The position numbers and the translations under genes were made by a program. DNA of 64,000 nucleotides from Lysobacterales bacterium. GTDB taxonomy: Bacteria > Pseudomonadota > Gammaproteobacteria > Xanthomonadales > Xanthomonadaceae. The notes below the pieces were generated by a model. That model was not told the DNA's origin. It saw nothing but the letters and a program-made list of their open reading frames with translations, and made no database searches. Positions 17,771 through 29,811 of this stretch are shown here, piece after piece; within the stretch, counting starts at the first letter, position 1, and each line of letters starts with the position of its first letter. Location of the stretch: contig JAGRJY010000041.1 in NCBI GenBank assembly GCA_020442465.1, positions 1 through 64,000 on the forward strand. Reading direction: 5' to 3'.

Positions 17771-19054
17771 ATGAAAATGATGAGAAACCTTGGCGCCTTG
17801 GCGGCGCTGATGCTGCTCGCGGGTGGGGCTCAGGCCCAGACCCTGACGTTCGGGACGCCGACGCCTGCGTCGGGCCCGCAGGGCAGTACCACCATGTATA
17901 CGGTGCCCGTCAACTACACCGCGGGCGGAAGCGCGATTGCCTATCAGGCTGACTTCACTATTCCGCCGGAATTCACCAGCGTCACGGTCACCACCAGTAT
18001 GGATGCAGGTGCTGGTACCTGTGCGGTTGGTGTTCCCGAAGCGGGTCGCATTCGCGTCTCTGACGTGGATGGCAGCTTGGTTGCGCTCGTGTCCGGTCTT
18101 GTCTGCACGCTCAACGTGACGATCTCGAATACCGCGACGGCAGGCAACTACAACTTCCCGACATGTTCGTCCGGCACTGGTGCCTGCGCCAATGCTGCGG
18201 CGGGTGACGCCGGCGGCGGTTCGCTGACGCTTACCGTCAACACCGGCGCAGGCTTCAATGTGGTGGTGCAGACCGGTCCGACCATCGTGCAGGGCTCGCC
18301 GCTATTCAACAGCATGACGGCGGTTCCCGGCGGCAGCCAGGGCGGTCCGAACGTCACCCAGAACATCTCGTTCAGTGCCTCCACCGGAGGCGCTCTGGGT
18401 GGTACGACTGATCTGTTGTGCACCACGGACATCGGCGCCCTGAGCAACGGCAACCAGCCCAACATCGCGATCAACGCGACGCCGACCACCATGGTATTCA
18501 GCATCGCTCCGGACATCACCATGGCCCGTGTGGCGACCGTCACCTGTCAGGCCAATGCTGACGGCGGCGGCGTGCAGAACTGGATCTACACCCTGAATAT
18601 CGGCCAGGCCGCTTTGGTGGTCGGGCCGACCTTGAGCCCGCCGGCCAACACGACCGTCACGGTTGCCAGCAACCTGGTGGGTGCACAGTCGACCGCGGCG
18701 ATTCAGTACACCGCTGCCAATGGTGATCCGAACCAGAGCACCTCGCTGACCTGCGGTGCGCCGACCGGCAATGTCATCCTGATCTCGGGTGCGCCGCAGT
18801 CGGTCACCACCGGCGGCAGCCCGGCTCCGATCATCGTCGGCGTCGTGCTCACCGATATGCCGCAGACCCCGGCTGGCACCATCACCTGCTCGGCCAATGG
18901 CGTGGACACCCTGTTCACCGTCAACGCGCCGGCTGGTGCCGTGTTCATCCCGCCGGAGAACATCCCGGCCTCGTCGCTGTGGTCGCAGCTGGCCCTGATC
19001 GGCCTGCTGGCGGCGCTGGGCGGCGTGATCGTGGCGGTGCGTCGCAACGCCTGA
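17771..19054 (+). CDS. Exported cohesin-like protein with IPTL-CTERM-type C-terminal anchor
   Basis: A 427-residue protein with a signal peptide (to about GGAQA). The first 150 residues repeat the cohesin-like order: GPQGSTTMYTVPVNY, then AIAYQADFTIPPEF, then a GRIRVSD strand. Two further beta domains rich in Thr, Gly and Asn follow. The end is a sorting-type tail: IPASSLW, a hydrophobic helix, then VRRNA. This matches the IPTL-CTERM pattern (Ile-Pro motif, Trp, helix, Arg pair) and should hold the protein in the membrane until it is processed. GGGGAG lies ten bases before the ATG. A strong terminator 24 bases after the stop closes the three-gene unit. Confidence 0.65.
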   Translation: MKMMRNLGALAALMLLAGGAQAQTLTFGTPTPASGPQGSTTMYTVPVNYTAGGSAIAYQADFTIPPEFTSVTVTTSMDAGAGTCAVGVPEAGRIRVSDVDGSLVALVSGLVCTLNVTISNTATAGNYNFPTCSSGTGACANAAAGDAGGGSLTLTVNTGAGFNVVVQTGPTIVQGSPLFNSMTAVPGGSQGGPNVTQNISFSASTGGALGGTTDLLCTTDIGALSNGNQPNIAINATPTTMVFSIAPDITMARVATVTCQANADGGGVQNWIYTLNIGQAALVVGPTLSPPANTTVTVASNLVGAQSTAAIQYTAANGDPNQSTSLTCGAPTGNVILISGAPQSVTTGGSPAPIIVGVVLTDMPQTPAGTITCSANGVDTLFTVNAPAGAVFIPPENIPASSLWSQLALIGLLAALGGVIVAVRRNA

Positions 19055-19077
19055 TCCAAACGCACCAAGTAGCATCC

Positions 19078-19108
19078 AGAAGGGGCGCCTCGGCGCCCCT
19101 TCTTTTTT
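19078..19108 (+). terminator. Strong Rho-independent terminator after the cohesin/dockerin-like genes
   Basis: An 11-bp perfect stem (AGAAGGGGCGC / GCGCCCCTTCT) with a CTCG loop runs directly into a T tract. It starts 24 bases after the stop at 19054. Confidence 0.93.
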
Positions 19109-19328
19109 GTCCTTTGCGAGAGGTTCGTGTGATCGCCGGGACTATCCCGCCGGGCCCGGGAGACGGAGTTATTCGACGTCGGCGGCCTTGGCGATCGGTG
19201 AGCGGCTGAGCCGGCATCCCCGGGGCACTCCGGTGTCGACGCAACCGCCGCATGCCGTTCTGCACTTGCCCCGCCGGTCGCTCTCGACCAAGCTGCTGCG
19301 CTCCCAGAGACAGAACGGAGTGAGTCGG

Positions 19329-20291
19329 GTGAGCCAGAATCTCGAGCATCGCAGCCTGTACCCTGAGTGCGAGCCTTTCGACAGCGGATTCCTTCGCGTC
19401 TCCGAACGGCATCAGCTCTACTATGAGCAGTGCGGCCACCCGCAGGGCAAACCGGTCGTCATGGTCCACGGTGGCCCAGGCGGCGGCTGCAGCGAGGCCA
19501 TGCGCCGGTTTCACGACCCGAACAAGTACCGGATCGTGCTGTTTGATCAGCGCGGAGCCGGCCGTTCGACCCCGCATGCGGATCTGGTCGACAACACGAC
19601 TTGGCACTTGGTCTCTGATATGGAGCAGCTGCGAGGCCATCTTGCGATCGACCGCTGGCAGGTATTCGGCGGATCCTGGGGATCCACGCTGGCCCTTGCC
19701 TACGCCCAGAAGCATCCCGAACGCGTCACCGAACTGGTGCTGCGCGGCATCTTCATGCTGCGTCGCTGGGAGCTCGAGTGGTTCTATCAGTCTGGCGCTT
19801 CACGACTGTACCCGGACGCCTGGGAGCACTACCTGGCGGCCATTCCTGAGGTGGAGCGGGGTGATCTCATTTCGGCTTTTCACCGCCGACTCACTTCCGA
19901 GGACGAAGAAACCCGCCTCGCCGCGGCGCGCGCCTGGGCAATCTGGGAGGGCGCCACCAGCTACCTTCATCAGGATCCCAACTACCTGAGCTCGCACGGC
20001 GACGCACGTTTTGCCCTGGCCTTCGCCCGTATCGAGTGCCATTACTTCGTCAACGGTGGATTTTTCGAATGTGAGAACCAACTGCTGCGGGACGTGGCAC
20101 GCATTCGTCAAATTCCCGCGGTCATCGTGCACGGTCGCTACGACGTCGTGTGTCCGATCGAGAACGCCTGGGATCTTCACCGGGCATGGCCGGAAGCGGA
20201 ACTGATGGTCGTGCAGGACGCGGGCCACTCCGCCTTTGAGCCGGGCAATCGTGACGCATTGATCCGCGCTACCGAACGATTCGCCGACTAA
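19329..20291 (+). CDS. pip: Proline iminopeptidase
   Basis: Cytoplasmic alpha/beta-hydrolase that removes N-terminal proline from peptides. The 320 residues match the Xanthomonas-type enzyme: HGGPGGGCS is the oxyanion motif, DQRGAGRS the next strand, GGSWGSTLAL carries the serine nucleophile, GRYDVVCP the Asp and AGHSA the His. GTG at 19329 is chosen because GGAG lies eight bases upstream; a GTG three codons earlier and a much longer open frame exist but fit less well. It follows the terminator at 19078 and so has its own promoter within about 220 bases. Confidence 0.93.
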   Translation: MSQNLEHRSLYPECEPFDSGFLRVSERHQLYYEQCGHPQGKPVVMVHGGPGGGCSEAMRRFHDPNKYRIVLFDQRGAGRSTPHADLVDNTTWHLVSDMEQLRGHLAIDRWQVFGGSWGSTLALAYAQKHPERVTELVLRGIFMLRRWELEWFYQSGASRLYPDAWEHYLAAIPEVERGDLISAFHRRLTSEDEETRLAAARAWAIWEGATSYLHQDPNYLSSHGDARFALAFARIECHYFVNGGFFECENQLLRDVARIRQIPAVIVHGRYDVVCPIENAWDLHRAWPEAELMVVQDAGHSAFEPGNRDALIRATERFAD

Positions 20292-20647
20292 GGCCAAGGT
20301 GCATGGCCCTTGCGCGGACGCGCTGGGGTGACGGCGAGATGGACAGGTCAGAAATGACAGGCGTCGATGCGAACGCCGAGGCTCGCAGCAAGAGTTCTGC
20401 GCCACGGCGCGCTGCGTTGCCTGGCCCCGCCGCCAAGGCCAATAGGTGAGCCTGCGCGCTTCCACGCGCCGCCGACAGGTGGGGCCAATGCGATAACCGC
20501 GGCGTGTTCCAAGCAGCAAGAGAGCGTTCGGCGAACCCGACGCTCGCCTACGGTGTATTGCCCTTCCACATGCTGGCTGTCCACCGCAAACAAAAAGCCC
20601 GCCGCGAAGCGGCGGGCTTGGCAGGTGCCAGAAGAGCGCGCGTCAGA
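20292..20647 (+). other. Intergenic, convergent ends; no gene seen
   Basis: The 356 bases between pip and the convergent TonB receptor gene contain only short overlapping frames without family features or ribosome binding sites. The one clear element is the terminator at its right end. Confidence 0.6.
20588..20619 (-). terminator. Rho-independent terminator of the TonB receptor gene
   Basis: On the minus strand AAGCCCGCCGC pairs perfectly with GCGGCGGGCTT around a three-base loop and is followed by TTTGTTT. It lies 28 bases after the receptor stop. Confidence 0.92.
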
Positions 20648-23563
20648 TCAGAACTTGATCTCGGCGCGGGCGTACAGGAAGCGGCCCGCTGGGAGATCAT
20701 AGTTGGACGCGTCGTAGCCGTTGAGCGAGCAGGACAGACACACCGGCGGCTCTTTGTCGAAGGCGTTGTTCACACCCAGGGTCAGCTGGGTGCCTTCGAA
20801 CCAGGGCGCCTTCCAGCCGAACTGGAGATCGCTGTAGGTGGTTGAGCCGAGATGGTTGGTGCCTTCGGCCTGATTGCTGCAGATCGGGAATCCCGCCGCA
20901 TCGCCGCAGTCTTCGGTGAGATCGCTCATGTGGCGCAAGGTGTACGAAGCGAAGAAGTCGCCGTAGGTCCAGCCGAGGCTGGCATTGGAAGTCCACTCCG
21001 GAATGCCGCTGTCGTTGACTTCGTTGCCTTCTCCTCCGGGCTGCGGCGTGCCGAGCGCGTCGACGGCCTCCCAATCATTCACGAAGGTGTTCTGCCATGC
21101 GAAGCGCAGTTGTCCCCAGCTGGACTCGGGCAAGGTCCAGATGATGTCGACGTCGTAGCCGTCGGTGTCCAGCGAGCCGAAGTTCTGCAGCCGGTTGTTG
21201 AATCCGTTGATGCCGCCGGTGGAGGCGCGGGTGATACCGTCGCAGAACGGCGAAGCCGGGCCGTTGGCCACGCACAGGTCGAGCTGGGTCTGCGCATCGA
21301 TGGCCTGAATCGCAGCGTCAAGTTCGTGACGATAGTAGGTGAACTCGAAGTCAAGACGCTCGGACCAACCCGTGTCGACGGCGAACTCCGGACTCCAGAC
21401 CAGGCCCAAGGTCAGGCTGTCGGAGGTTTCCGGCTCGAGTTCCGGATTGCCGCCTGTGGTCACAGAGATCTGCGAGTTGGCCTGTTGGGCACCGCCAGGT
21501 ACTCCGAAGGCCGAACAGTCCGCCTCGGCCGGTGAGCCGTCCGTGCCTATCAGGCACGGGTCGTCCAGCTGAGCGTCGAAGCGCGCTGCGGAACCGTAGA
21601 GTTCGCCGATGGAGGGAGCACGGAAACCTTCCGCGAAGGTGCCGCGCAGCAGGAGCGAGTCGCTGAGCTGCCAGCGTACTCCGAACTTGCCGGTGGTCTC
21701 GCCGCCGAAAGTCGAGTAGTCCGAATAGCGCGCGGCCAGGCTCAGGTCGAGTCGAGACGAGCCCGACTCGTAGACCGGCACCTGAAACTCGGCGTAGTAC
21801 TCGTCGATGTCGTAGTCGCCCTCGGTCGGCTGTGACGGCACGCCGTTGTACTCTCCTGCAATGGTGAGCGCGTCGGGAAGGTAGCGGCCATCCACCGAGC
21901 GGTGCTCGAATCCAGCCGCGAACGCCGCCGAGCCAGCCGGCAGGTCGAACAGGTCGCCGGAAATGTTGGCCGAAAACAGCTGCAGGTTGTTCTCGCTGTA
22001 GTCACGGACGATGGGCTGGATGTAGCTGAGCATCTGTGGGGTGATCGAACCCGGCCCGCTGAAGATGTCGAGCGGTACGCACTGCGCATCAGCCTGGCAA
22101 TTGGCGAGCGGCCCGAGGGCCAGATTGATTCGACGGATGTTGTAGCTGCCGTAGTTGGTCTGATTCGCCTCGTTGCGGCTGCGAACGTAGTTCACATCCC
22201 AGAACCAGGTGCGTTGGCCGACGTCGACGACGCCTTCCAGACCGGTCGCGAAGTACCAGGTATCCACGTCCTGGAAGAACCGGCGTGCGCCGCCTTCGAT
22301 CGGCCGACGACCGACCAGCACGAGGTTCGCGCCCGGACCGCTCGAAATCAGATCGATGCCGAAGGGGTTATACGGATTGTCCGCCGAGATGAGGATATTG
22401 TCGGCATACGGATTGCCTGTGCCGGCATCCGGGCCGAGAAAAATGGGTTCTGGTGCAGCCCGGTTGAGCGACTCGCGCTGGTTGTACAGGGCACGGGTGT
22501 ACCAGGTCACGCTGTCGCTGACGTCGAAACGAACCTGTCCAAACAGGCCCTTTCGCTCGCTGGGAGTCTGCAGCAGGTTGAACTGCGCGTAGTTGAACCG
22601 ATTGGCGGTCGAGAAGCCGATGAAGTCATCGGGGAAGTTGGGGCCGTTTGCGAAAAACTGTCCGTTCGGCGTGGTGATGTTGCAGAACGGCACGGAAGGC
22701 GTGCTCGGGTCGTCGTCCAGGTCGGTCAGCGGGCAGGCGCTGGAGGCGTTCGGGGGGAAGAAAATGAATCGACCGTTTGGTGTCGCCGACGAACCGAACG
22801 ATAGGCCGGTTCCGGGCTTGGGCACGCCGGCATGGCGATACCGGGTGGAATCGATGCCTTCCTGGTCGGTCACGCTGGCGCTGAGGAAGAAGGAGATGTC
22901 GTCGCTGCCGCCTCCGAAGGCGATATCGCCGGACTTGTTTTCGCCGCCTTCGTCATATTCGCCGTAGTAGACCGAGGCGCTGCCGCCCTCGAAATTGCGG
23001 CGGGTGATGATGTTCACAACCCCCGCGATCGCATCCGATCCGTAGATCGAGGAAGCGCCGTCCTCGAGCACTTCAATGCGCTCGATGATGGAAACCGGAA
23101 TGGTGTTGAGGTCGACCGAGCTGGATACGCCCGACGCCGACGCTTCGCTGACCCAACGAACCCCGTCCACCAGCACCAGCACACGCTGCGAGCCAAGGTG
23201 ACGCAGGTCTACTGTGGCCGAACCGGCGCCTACGCCCGCGCCATTGGGCGGGAAGCCGAAGTTGCCGCTGGAGTTGAATTTCGTGTTGAGCGCCGAGCCC
23301 GACCCGGTCAGCTGCTGCAAGATGTCGCCCACGGACGTCAGTCCGGTCCGGGAAATCTGCTCTCGGGTGATCACGTTGACGGGCGCCTGACCCTCGATGG
23401 AAGCCTTCTTGATCCGCGAGCCGGTGACTTCCACGCGATCGAGCGTACGTGCATCGTCGTCGTCGCCTTGCGCGAAGGCCGGGCTGACCAGAGGAAGGGA
23501 AACCAGGCCGACGAAGAGTGCTCTGCGGACGCCCAGCGAGAGCGCGTGCTTGTTCAGCTTCAT
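20648..23563 (-). CDS. TonB-dependent outer-membrane receptor, substrate unknown
   Basis: A 971-residue outer-membrane transporter with a signal peptide ending at SPAFA. The plug follows: [39 protein letters not shown] and [25 protein letters not shown] are textbook plug motifs. The 22-strand barrel ends on [11 protein letters not shown], with Phe as the last residue as expected for Bam insertion. Several extracellular loops carry Cys pairs. The start at 23563 has GGAG six bases upstream; a Met four codons earlier overlaps that site. It stands alone between its own terminator and an AT-rich upstream region, so no neighbour reveals the substrate. The sequence type (SRI...ASIEGQAPV) is that of the large Xanthomonadales receptor expansions. 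Confidence 0.92.
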   Translation of the reverse strand: MKLNKHALSLGVRRALFVGLVSLPLVSPAFAQGDDDDARTLDRVEVTGSRIKKASIEGQAPVNVITREQISRTGLTSVGDILQQLTGSGSALNTKFNSSGNFGFPPNGAGVGAGSATVDLRHLGSQRVLVLVDGVRWVSEASASGVSSSVDLNTIPVSIIERIEVLEDGASSIYGSDAIAGVVNIITRRNFEGGSASVYYGEYDEGGENKSGDIAFGGGSDDISFFLSASVTDQEGIDSTRYRHAGVPKPGTGLSFGSSATPNGRFIFFPPNASSACPLTDLDDDPSTPSVPFCNITTPNGQFFANGPNFPDDFIGFSTANRFNYAQFNLLQTPSERKGLFGQVRFDVSDSVTWYTRALYNQRESLNRAAPEPIFLGPDAGTGNPYADNILISADNPYNPFGIDLISSGPGANLVLVGRRPIEGGARRFFQDVDTWYFATGLEGVVDVGQRTWFWDVNYVRSRNEANQTNYGSYNIRRINLALGPLANCQADAQCVPLDIFSGPGSITPQMLSYIQPIVRDYSENNLQLFSANISGDLFDLPAGSAAFAAGFEHRSVDGRYLPDALTIAGEYNGVPSQPTEGDYDIDEYYAEFQVPVYESGSSRLDLSLAARYSDYSTFGGETTGKFGVRWQLSDSLLLRGTFAEGFRAPSIGELYGSAARFDAQLDDPCLIGTDGSPAEADCSAFGVPGGAQQANSQISVTTGGNPELEPETSDSLTLGLVWSPEFAVDTGWSERLDFEFTYYRHELDAAIQAIDAQTQLDLCVANGPASPFCDGITRASTGGINGFNNRLQNFGSLDTDGYDVDIIWTLPESSWGQLRFAWQNTFVNDWEAVDALGTPQPGGEGNEVNDSGIPEWTSNASLGWTYGDFFASYTLRHMSDLTEDCGDAAGFPICSNQAEGTNHLGSTTYSDLQFGWKAPWFEGTQLTLGVNNAFDKEPPVCLSCSLNGYDASNYDLPAGRFLYARAEIKF

Positions 23564-23819
23564 TTTCAGCTCCATGGCAACAAACGGGTTGGGGTGGGAG
23601 ATCGAACCCGCAGCCGCGATCGGGACTCCAGCACCGTCCGATCATGGCTACGAGCGCCCACGCGTTTTAACTTTTTGTTGCGGTTTTGTATAGGTTTCGT
23701 CAACGGGCGATGACAGTCGGCGCGCAAACTGAGCGTTGCGTGGCCCTAACCCACTGTTTCATGGCGCATCGTGGCAGGCCCCGAACTGGGGCGTATGGTC
23801 CTGTCGGGGCAAGGGAGGT

Positions 23820-24650
23820 TCAGGCCTCGACGTGATCCGCGCCCAGAAAGGTCGCCAACTCGTCCAGTACGCTCCGGAGAACCGGAGTGATCTCCGGGTC
23901 GAGCAGCCTTCGGCGGTCGACCCCTTCGGTCCACCCGAACACCGACTGCCTCAGCTGGTCTTCGCTGCGCACCCGGTGCACGAGATCGTGGATCAGTCGC
24001 CGCAGTTCGGTGGGCGTCGGTCGGGCCTGCAACGCTTGGAAGAGTTGTGCCAGCGATTCCAGCATGCCCTCCGCGTCCGGAGGCAGACCCACTTCATCCG
24101 GCCGGATCGCCACCCAGCTGCGCTCGGCGTCGGTCCATACCCGATAGCTGAGTCGCGCCAACGAGTGGTACAGGGGTTCCTCGCTGGCGAGCATCATGAG
24201 GAAGTGCTTCGGGTTGGCGGTGACGCTGGCCGAACCGGCAAACCAGTCGCCGGTTTCGGCGAAGCGCACGATGCGCAGCTGGTCGGCAAACGGTGCCTGC
24301 TGCAGCTGGTCAAGGATCAACGCCGTTCGTGCGGCCTCGGAATAGGCGCAGGCCTCGACGATGCAGCGTTCGAAGCTGCTCAGCCCGGGCTCGGGCGGCA
24401 GCGACGGATCGTCGCTCGCCAGAACTGCCGACGGCGGTTCCGGGCGGGTGAAGTCGTGGTAGAGGACGTGATCGAAATCGAGCGCGTGGGCGAGTGCATT
24501 GGCGAATGCGGTCTTGCGCCGGCCGCCTTCGCCGTCGACGTGCAGCACCCGCAGGTGGGCGAGGTCTGCCTCGTTGAGGCAGCGCAGGGCATAGTCGTAG
24601 TCGTCGTTCGATTCGAATCCGAAATCGGCAAGTCGTCGTCTGAGGGACAC
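23820..24650 (-). CDS. Conserved-looking cytoplasmic protein of unknown function
   Basis: A 276-residue soluble protein that I cannot assign. The N-terminal third contains VLHVDGEGGRRKTAFANALAHAL, which resembles a P-loop but lacks the Gly before Lys of a true Walker A. A hydrophobic strand with an Asp (ALILDQLQQAPF), which could play the Walker B part, follows later. The remainder is helical and charged. The GTG at 24650 is preferred because the protein-like composition begins there; the 92 codons upstream are arginine- and proline-rich, like shadow frames. It is divergent from zwf across 444 bases. It may be a degenerate ATPase of the zeta/AAA type, but this is a guess. Confidence 0.6.
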   Translation of the reverse strand: MSLRRRLADFGFESNDDYDYALRCLNEADLAHLRVLHVDGEGGRRKTAFANALAHALDFDHVLYHDFTRPEPPSAVLASDDPSLPPEPGLSSFERCIVEACAYSEAARTALILDQLQQAPFADQLRIVRFAETGDWFAGSASVTANPKHFLMMLASEEPLYHSLARLSYRVWTDAERSWVAIRPDEVGLPPDAEGMLESLAQLFQALQARPTPTELRRLIHDLVHRVRSEDQLRQSVFGWTEGVDRRRLLDPEITPVLRSVLDELATFLGADHVEA

Positions 24651-25094
24651 GTCACGGCTCTCGATGAAGGCTCGCGGCAGTGTAGGCCTTCCCCGCCATG
24701 CGCGGATCGTCGTTGGGCGCCGCTGCGGTCCGGCGGGTGAATCGATCCGCCCAACGGTTTGGCGGGTCCGGTTCCCGCTGCGCGACGCAGCTGCAATCGT
24801 ATGCAGCCGGTGGGCCTTCATGGAAGCCAGTAATCTCGACGGTCGGTGGTAGCTTGTAAGGCGCGCCGCCATGGCGCGAAGCGAGCGCAGTTCGATGCGC
24901 GGTGGGTGCGGCGGCCGTCGATGCACGTTCGGTCAGTGTCGGATGCGATCGGATCGATGGCCTGCAGCGCCTGCCCCGGCTGGACGATTGAACGGCGTGT
25001 CGAGTTCAGGCGTTGCACCGGGTCGACGGCCCACTGCGCACCGGCCCGCAGACAGCCCAGTGACCAGGACCAGTTCGGAGCACACATCGTCACC
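24651..25094 (+). other. Divergent intergenic region before zwf
   Basis: 444 bases between the divergent unknown gene and zwf. I see no supported gene, no strong sigma-70 hexamer pair and no clear palindrome. It should hold the promoters of both genes. Confidence 0.5.
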
Positions 25095-26558
25095 ATGATT
25101 CCCCACCCGGCCACCCAATTGGTGATCTTCGGCGCCACCGGCGATCTCGCCCAACGCATGCTGCTGCCGTCGCTGTATGGTCTGCAGCACGACGGTCTGC
25201 TGCATGAACGCTTCCGCATCCTCGGCACCGCGCGCAGCGAGCTGGACCGCGAGTCCTTTTGCGCCCAGGTCGAAGCCAACCTGAAGGATCGTGTCCCTGC
25301 CGCCGATCTCGACGCGGCGTCCTTGCGCGGATTGATCGAACGCCTCGATTACCGGCCGGTGTCGCTGGACGACAGTGAGTCGCTGCACGGGCTGGCTGCC
25401 GAAGTCGTTGCCCGGCGCGATGGCGACGTGGTGTTTCACCTGTCGACCGCGCCGCGCTGGTACGCGCCGATCTGCCGAGGACTGGGCGAATCGGGTCTCG
25501 GCGGCGAAGGCACCCGCGTGCTGCTTGAGAAGCCGATCGGCAAGAGCCTGGCAGGGTCCATTGAGATCAACGACGGCGTGGCGCGGGTGTTTGACGAGGA
25601 CCGCGTGTTCCGGGTCGACCACTACCTCGGCAAGGAAGGCGTGCAGAACCTGATTTCGCTGCGCTTCGGCAATGCTCTGTTCGAGCCGCTGTGGAACGCC
25701 CGCCATATCGAACAGGTGCAGATCACCGTCGCCGAAACCGTAGGTGTGGAGGGGCGTGGTGACTACTACGACGACTCCGGTGCGATGCGCGACATGCTGC
25801 AGAACCACCTGTTGCAGCTGGTGTGCCTGACCGCAATGGAGCCCCCTTCCCAGTTCGATCCTTCCGCCGTGCGCAACGAGAAGCTCAAGGTGCTGCGCTC
25901 ACTGCGGCCGATCGGCCGCGCCGAGGCCGCGACCCATAGCGTCGCCGGACAGTACACGGCGGGTGCCGTCGCCGGTGCCGCCGTTCCGGGCTATCTTGAG
26001 GAGCTCGGTCGACCTAGCCAGACCGAAACGTTCGTGGCGCTGCGTGCACACATCGACAACTGGCGCTGGTCCGGCGTGCCGTTTTACCTGCGCACCGGCA
26101 AGCGCATGCCGCGACGTTGTACCGAGATCTATCTGCAGTTCCGCGCCGTGCCGCATTCCATTTTCGCCCACACCGGCGCGCGCGTGGACCCGAACGCCCT
26201 GGTCATCCGCCTGCAGCCGGAAGAACGCATCGAGCTGATGCTCATGAACAAGACGCCCGGGCTCGACCGCCAGGGCATCCGTCTCTCGCAGGTCGCGCTC
26301 GATCTCGACCTCCACGAAGAGTTTGCCCACCATCGCCGCCGGCTGGCCTACGAGCGGCTCTATCTCGATGCCATCGAGGGCAATGGCACGCTGTTCGTGC
26401 GTCGCGACGAGACCGAAGCGGCCTGGCAGTGGGTTGACGCCATCCTCGATGCCTGGCACCACGCCGGCGGTGCGCCGAAGCACTATCCGGCCGGCACCTG
26501 GGGCCCGAACGCTGCGGTGAGTCTCACCGAGCGCCATGGGCATTCCTGGCGCGAATGA
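25095..26558 (+). CDS. zwf: Glucose-6-phosphate 1-dehydrogenase
   Basis: Oxidises glucose-6-phosphate to 6-phosphogluconolactone with NADP or NAD, the entry to the Entner-Doudoroff and pentose phosphate routes. The 487 residues have the N-terminal dinucleotide motif IFGATGDLA, the LEKPIGKS strand, and the active-site peptide RVDHYLGKE with the catalytic His-Tyr-Leu-Gly-Lys order. ATG at 25095 matches the family start; the long open frame upstream is not protein-like. The next gene, pgl, starts eight bases after the stop, or within the end of zwf if an earlier ATG is used. It heads the zwf-pgl-edd-glk-eda series. Confidence 0.96.
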   Translation: MIPHPATQLVIFGATGDLAQRMLLPSLYGLQHDGLLHERFRILGTARSELDRESFCAQVEANLKDRVPAADLDAASLRGLIERLDYRPVSLDDSESLHGLAAEVVARRDGDVVFHLSTAPRWYAPICRGLGESGLGGEGTRVLLEKPIGKSLAGSIEINDGVARVFDEDRVFRVDHYLGKEGVQNLISLRFGNALFEPLWNARHIEQVQITVAETVGVEGRGDYYDDSGAMRDMLQNHLLQLVCLTAMEPPSQFDPSAVRNEKLKVLRSLRPIGRAEAATHSVAGQYTAGAVAGAAVPGYLEELGRPSQTETFVALRAHIDNWRWSGVPFYLRTGKRMPRRCTEIYLQFRAVPHSIFAHTGARVDPNALVIRLQPEERIELMLMNKTPGLDRQGIRLSQVALDLDLHEEFAHHRRRLAYERLYLDAIEGNGTLFVRRDETEAAWQWVDAILDAWHHAGGAPKHYPAGTWGPNAAVSLTERHGHSWRE

Positions 26559-26565
26559 GGTCGCG

Positions 26566-27293
26566 ATGAGCCGACACGACAGGTGCCCCGCATTGAGCGG
26601 ATTCCGCTGGCTGGCCCATGCCTCGCTCGGCGAGGCGCAGTCAGCCCTCGCGCTCGATCTGGGCGTGTGCATCGATGCGGCGCTGGCCGATCGTGGTCGC
26701 GCGGTGCTGGCCCTGGCGGGCGGGCGCACGCCGCTGGCCCTGTATCGCGCGCTGGCTTTGCAATCCCGCGACTGGACCCGCGTGCACGTGGTTCCGACCG
26801 ATGAGCGCTGGGTGGGTCGCGGGCACCCGGCGCGCAACGAAGACGAATTGGTGGCTGCGTTCGCGGCGGCGGACGGCATCCGCGTGCACGGCCTGCTCGG
26901 CCGCGAGGCCGCGCCGGCCCCCAGCGCGCAGACCGCCTGTGAAGTCCTGCAGGAGTTCGAAGGGCCGTTCGACGCAGTGCTGCTCGGCATGGGTCAGGAC
27001 GCGCACACCGCCTCGCTGTTTCCGCATGCGCTCGGTCTGGATGCGGCCTGGCGCAGCGATGCCGACGCAGCCTGCGTCGTCGTGCCCGACCCGCTTCCGC
27101 CGGAAGCACCCTTTGCGCGCATCAGTCTCAGCCGTCCGCGGTTGCTGCAGACTTGCACGCTTGGTTTGCTCATCAGCGGCGCGCCCAAGCGCGCGGTGTT
27201 CGAAGACGCCGTCGGGCAGGCCGCTTCCCGTGAGCGACCCATCTCCGCCTTCCTGACCGGCACCCCGGTTTGCGACGTCCACTGGAGTCCGTG

Positions 27294-27294
<1 letters not shown>
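26566..27294 (+). CDS. pgl: 6-phosphogluconolactonase
   Basis: Hydrolyses 6-phosphogluconolactone to 6-phosphogluconate. The 242 residues belong to the NagB-like DevB/Pgl family: [13 protein letters not shown] near the N-terminus, VPTDERWVG in the middle and [15 protein letters not shown] as the signature. The start at 26566 has GAGG six bases upstream. An ATG at 26536 would overlap zwf by 23 bases and add ten residues without family similarity. The stop shares one base with the edd start, so the two are translationally coupled. Confidence 0.95.
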
Positions 27295-29108
<1,814 letters not shown>

Positions 29109-29314
29109 TATGGGGGATGTCAGATTGCTCGCCTGGGACGGGACAGAAGTGCCCTCTGACATCGCAGCAGGACGGAGGCGCCGGCCTCGCTCTGACATGC
29201 GCTGCTTCCAAAGCGCTCGAAAGAAATGCGTTTCGATGCGGTATCGGATCGATTCCGGCGACATGCAGACTTTGGAGAAGCAAAGCGTTTCAGTCCGACC
29301 TGCGGTCGGCCCGA

Positions 29315-29348
29315 GTTACTTCTCTTTGTGTCGCCAAAGAGAAGTAAC
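29315..29348. repeat. Perfect 14-bp hairpin in the left arm
   Basis: GTTACTTCTCTTTG and CAAAGAGAAGTAAC pair perfectly around a six-base loop (TGTCGC). A smaller CCGACC/GGTCGG hairpin lies just outside. Confidence 0.85.
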
Positions 29349-29777
29349 CAAGAGAAAGGCGCCCCGGGGTCCGTGCAGCGCTCGCTTCGCGAACGCTGTG
29401 CCCTGCGCTACTCGCCATCCGCGGGCCGGCGCGAACTCGCACATCCATGTGCTCGAACATGCGCGCCTTGCTCCCGCGGCTGGCTGCGTTGGTCGGCACG
29501 AACACGGGAGAGTGCGCGGGGAAACGTTCGGAGAAATCGAAGCTTCGGCTCCGCGACCACACGTGTTCGAAGCGGGGCTGCGGCCAGGATGGCCGCCTGA
29601 CGGGGCCCCTGCCAGTCGGCGGGCGGCTGGAGGACCAGCCCGAAGGGACGCGCACAGGAGGTGCGCGTGTTGCTCGATCGGTACACGGATGTACCGTCGA
29701 GCAACCCCGGAAGCCGAACGCGTACTCGCAGGGCAGGATGCCCGGAGAGCGACTGGCCTGGGGTGGCCTTCTCTTTG

Positions 29778-29811
29778 GCTACTTTCTCTTGGCCACTCAA
29801 GAGAAAGTAGC
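29778..29811. repeat. Perfect 14-bp hairpin in the right arm
   Basis: GCTACTTTCTCTTG and CAAGAGAAAGTAGC pair perfectly around a six-base loop (GCCACT). It differs in sequence from the left-arm hairpin, but each difference is matched on the opposite side of its own stem. Confidence 0.85.
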
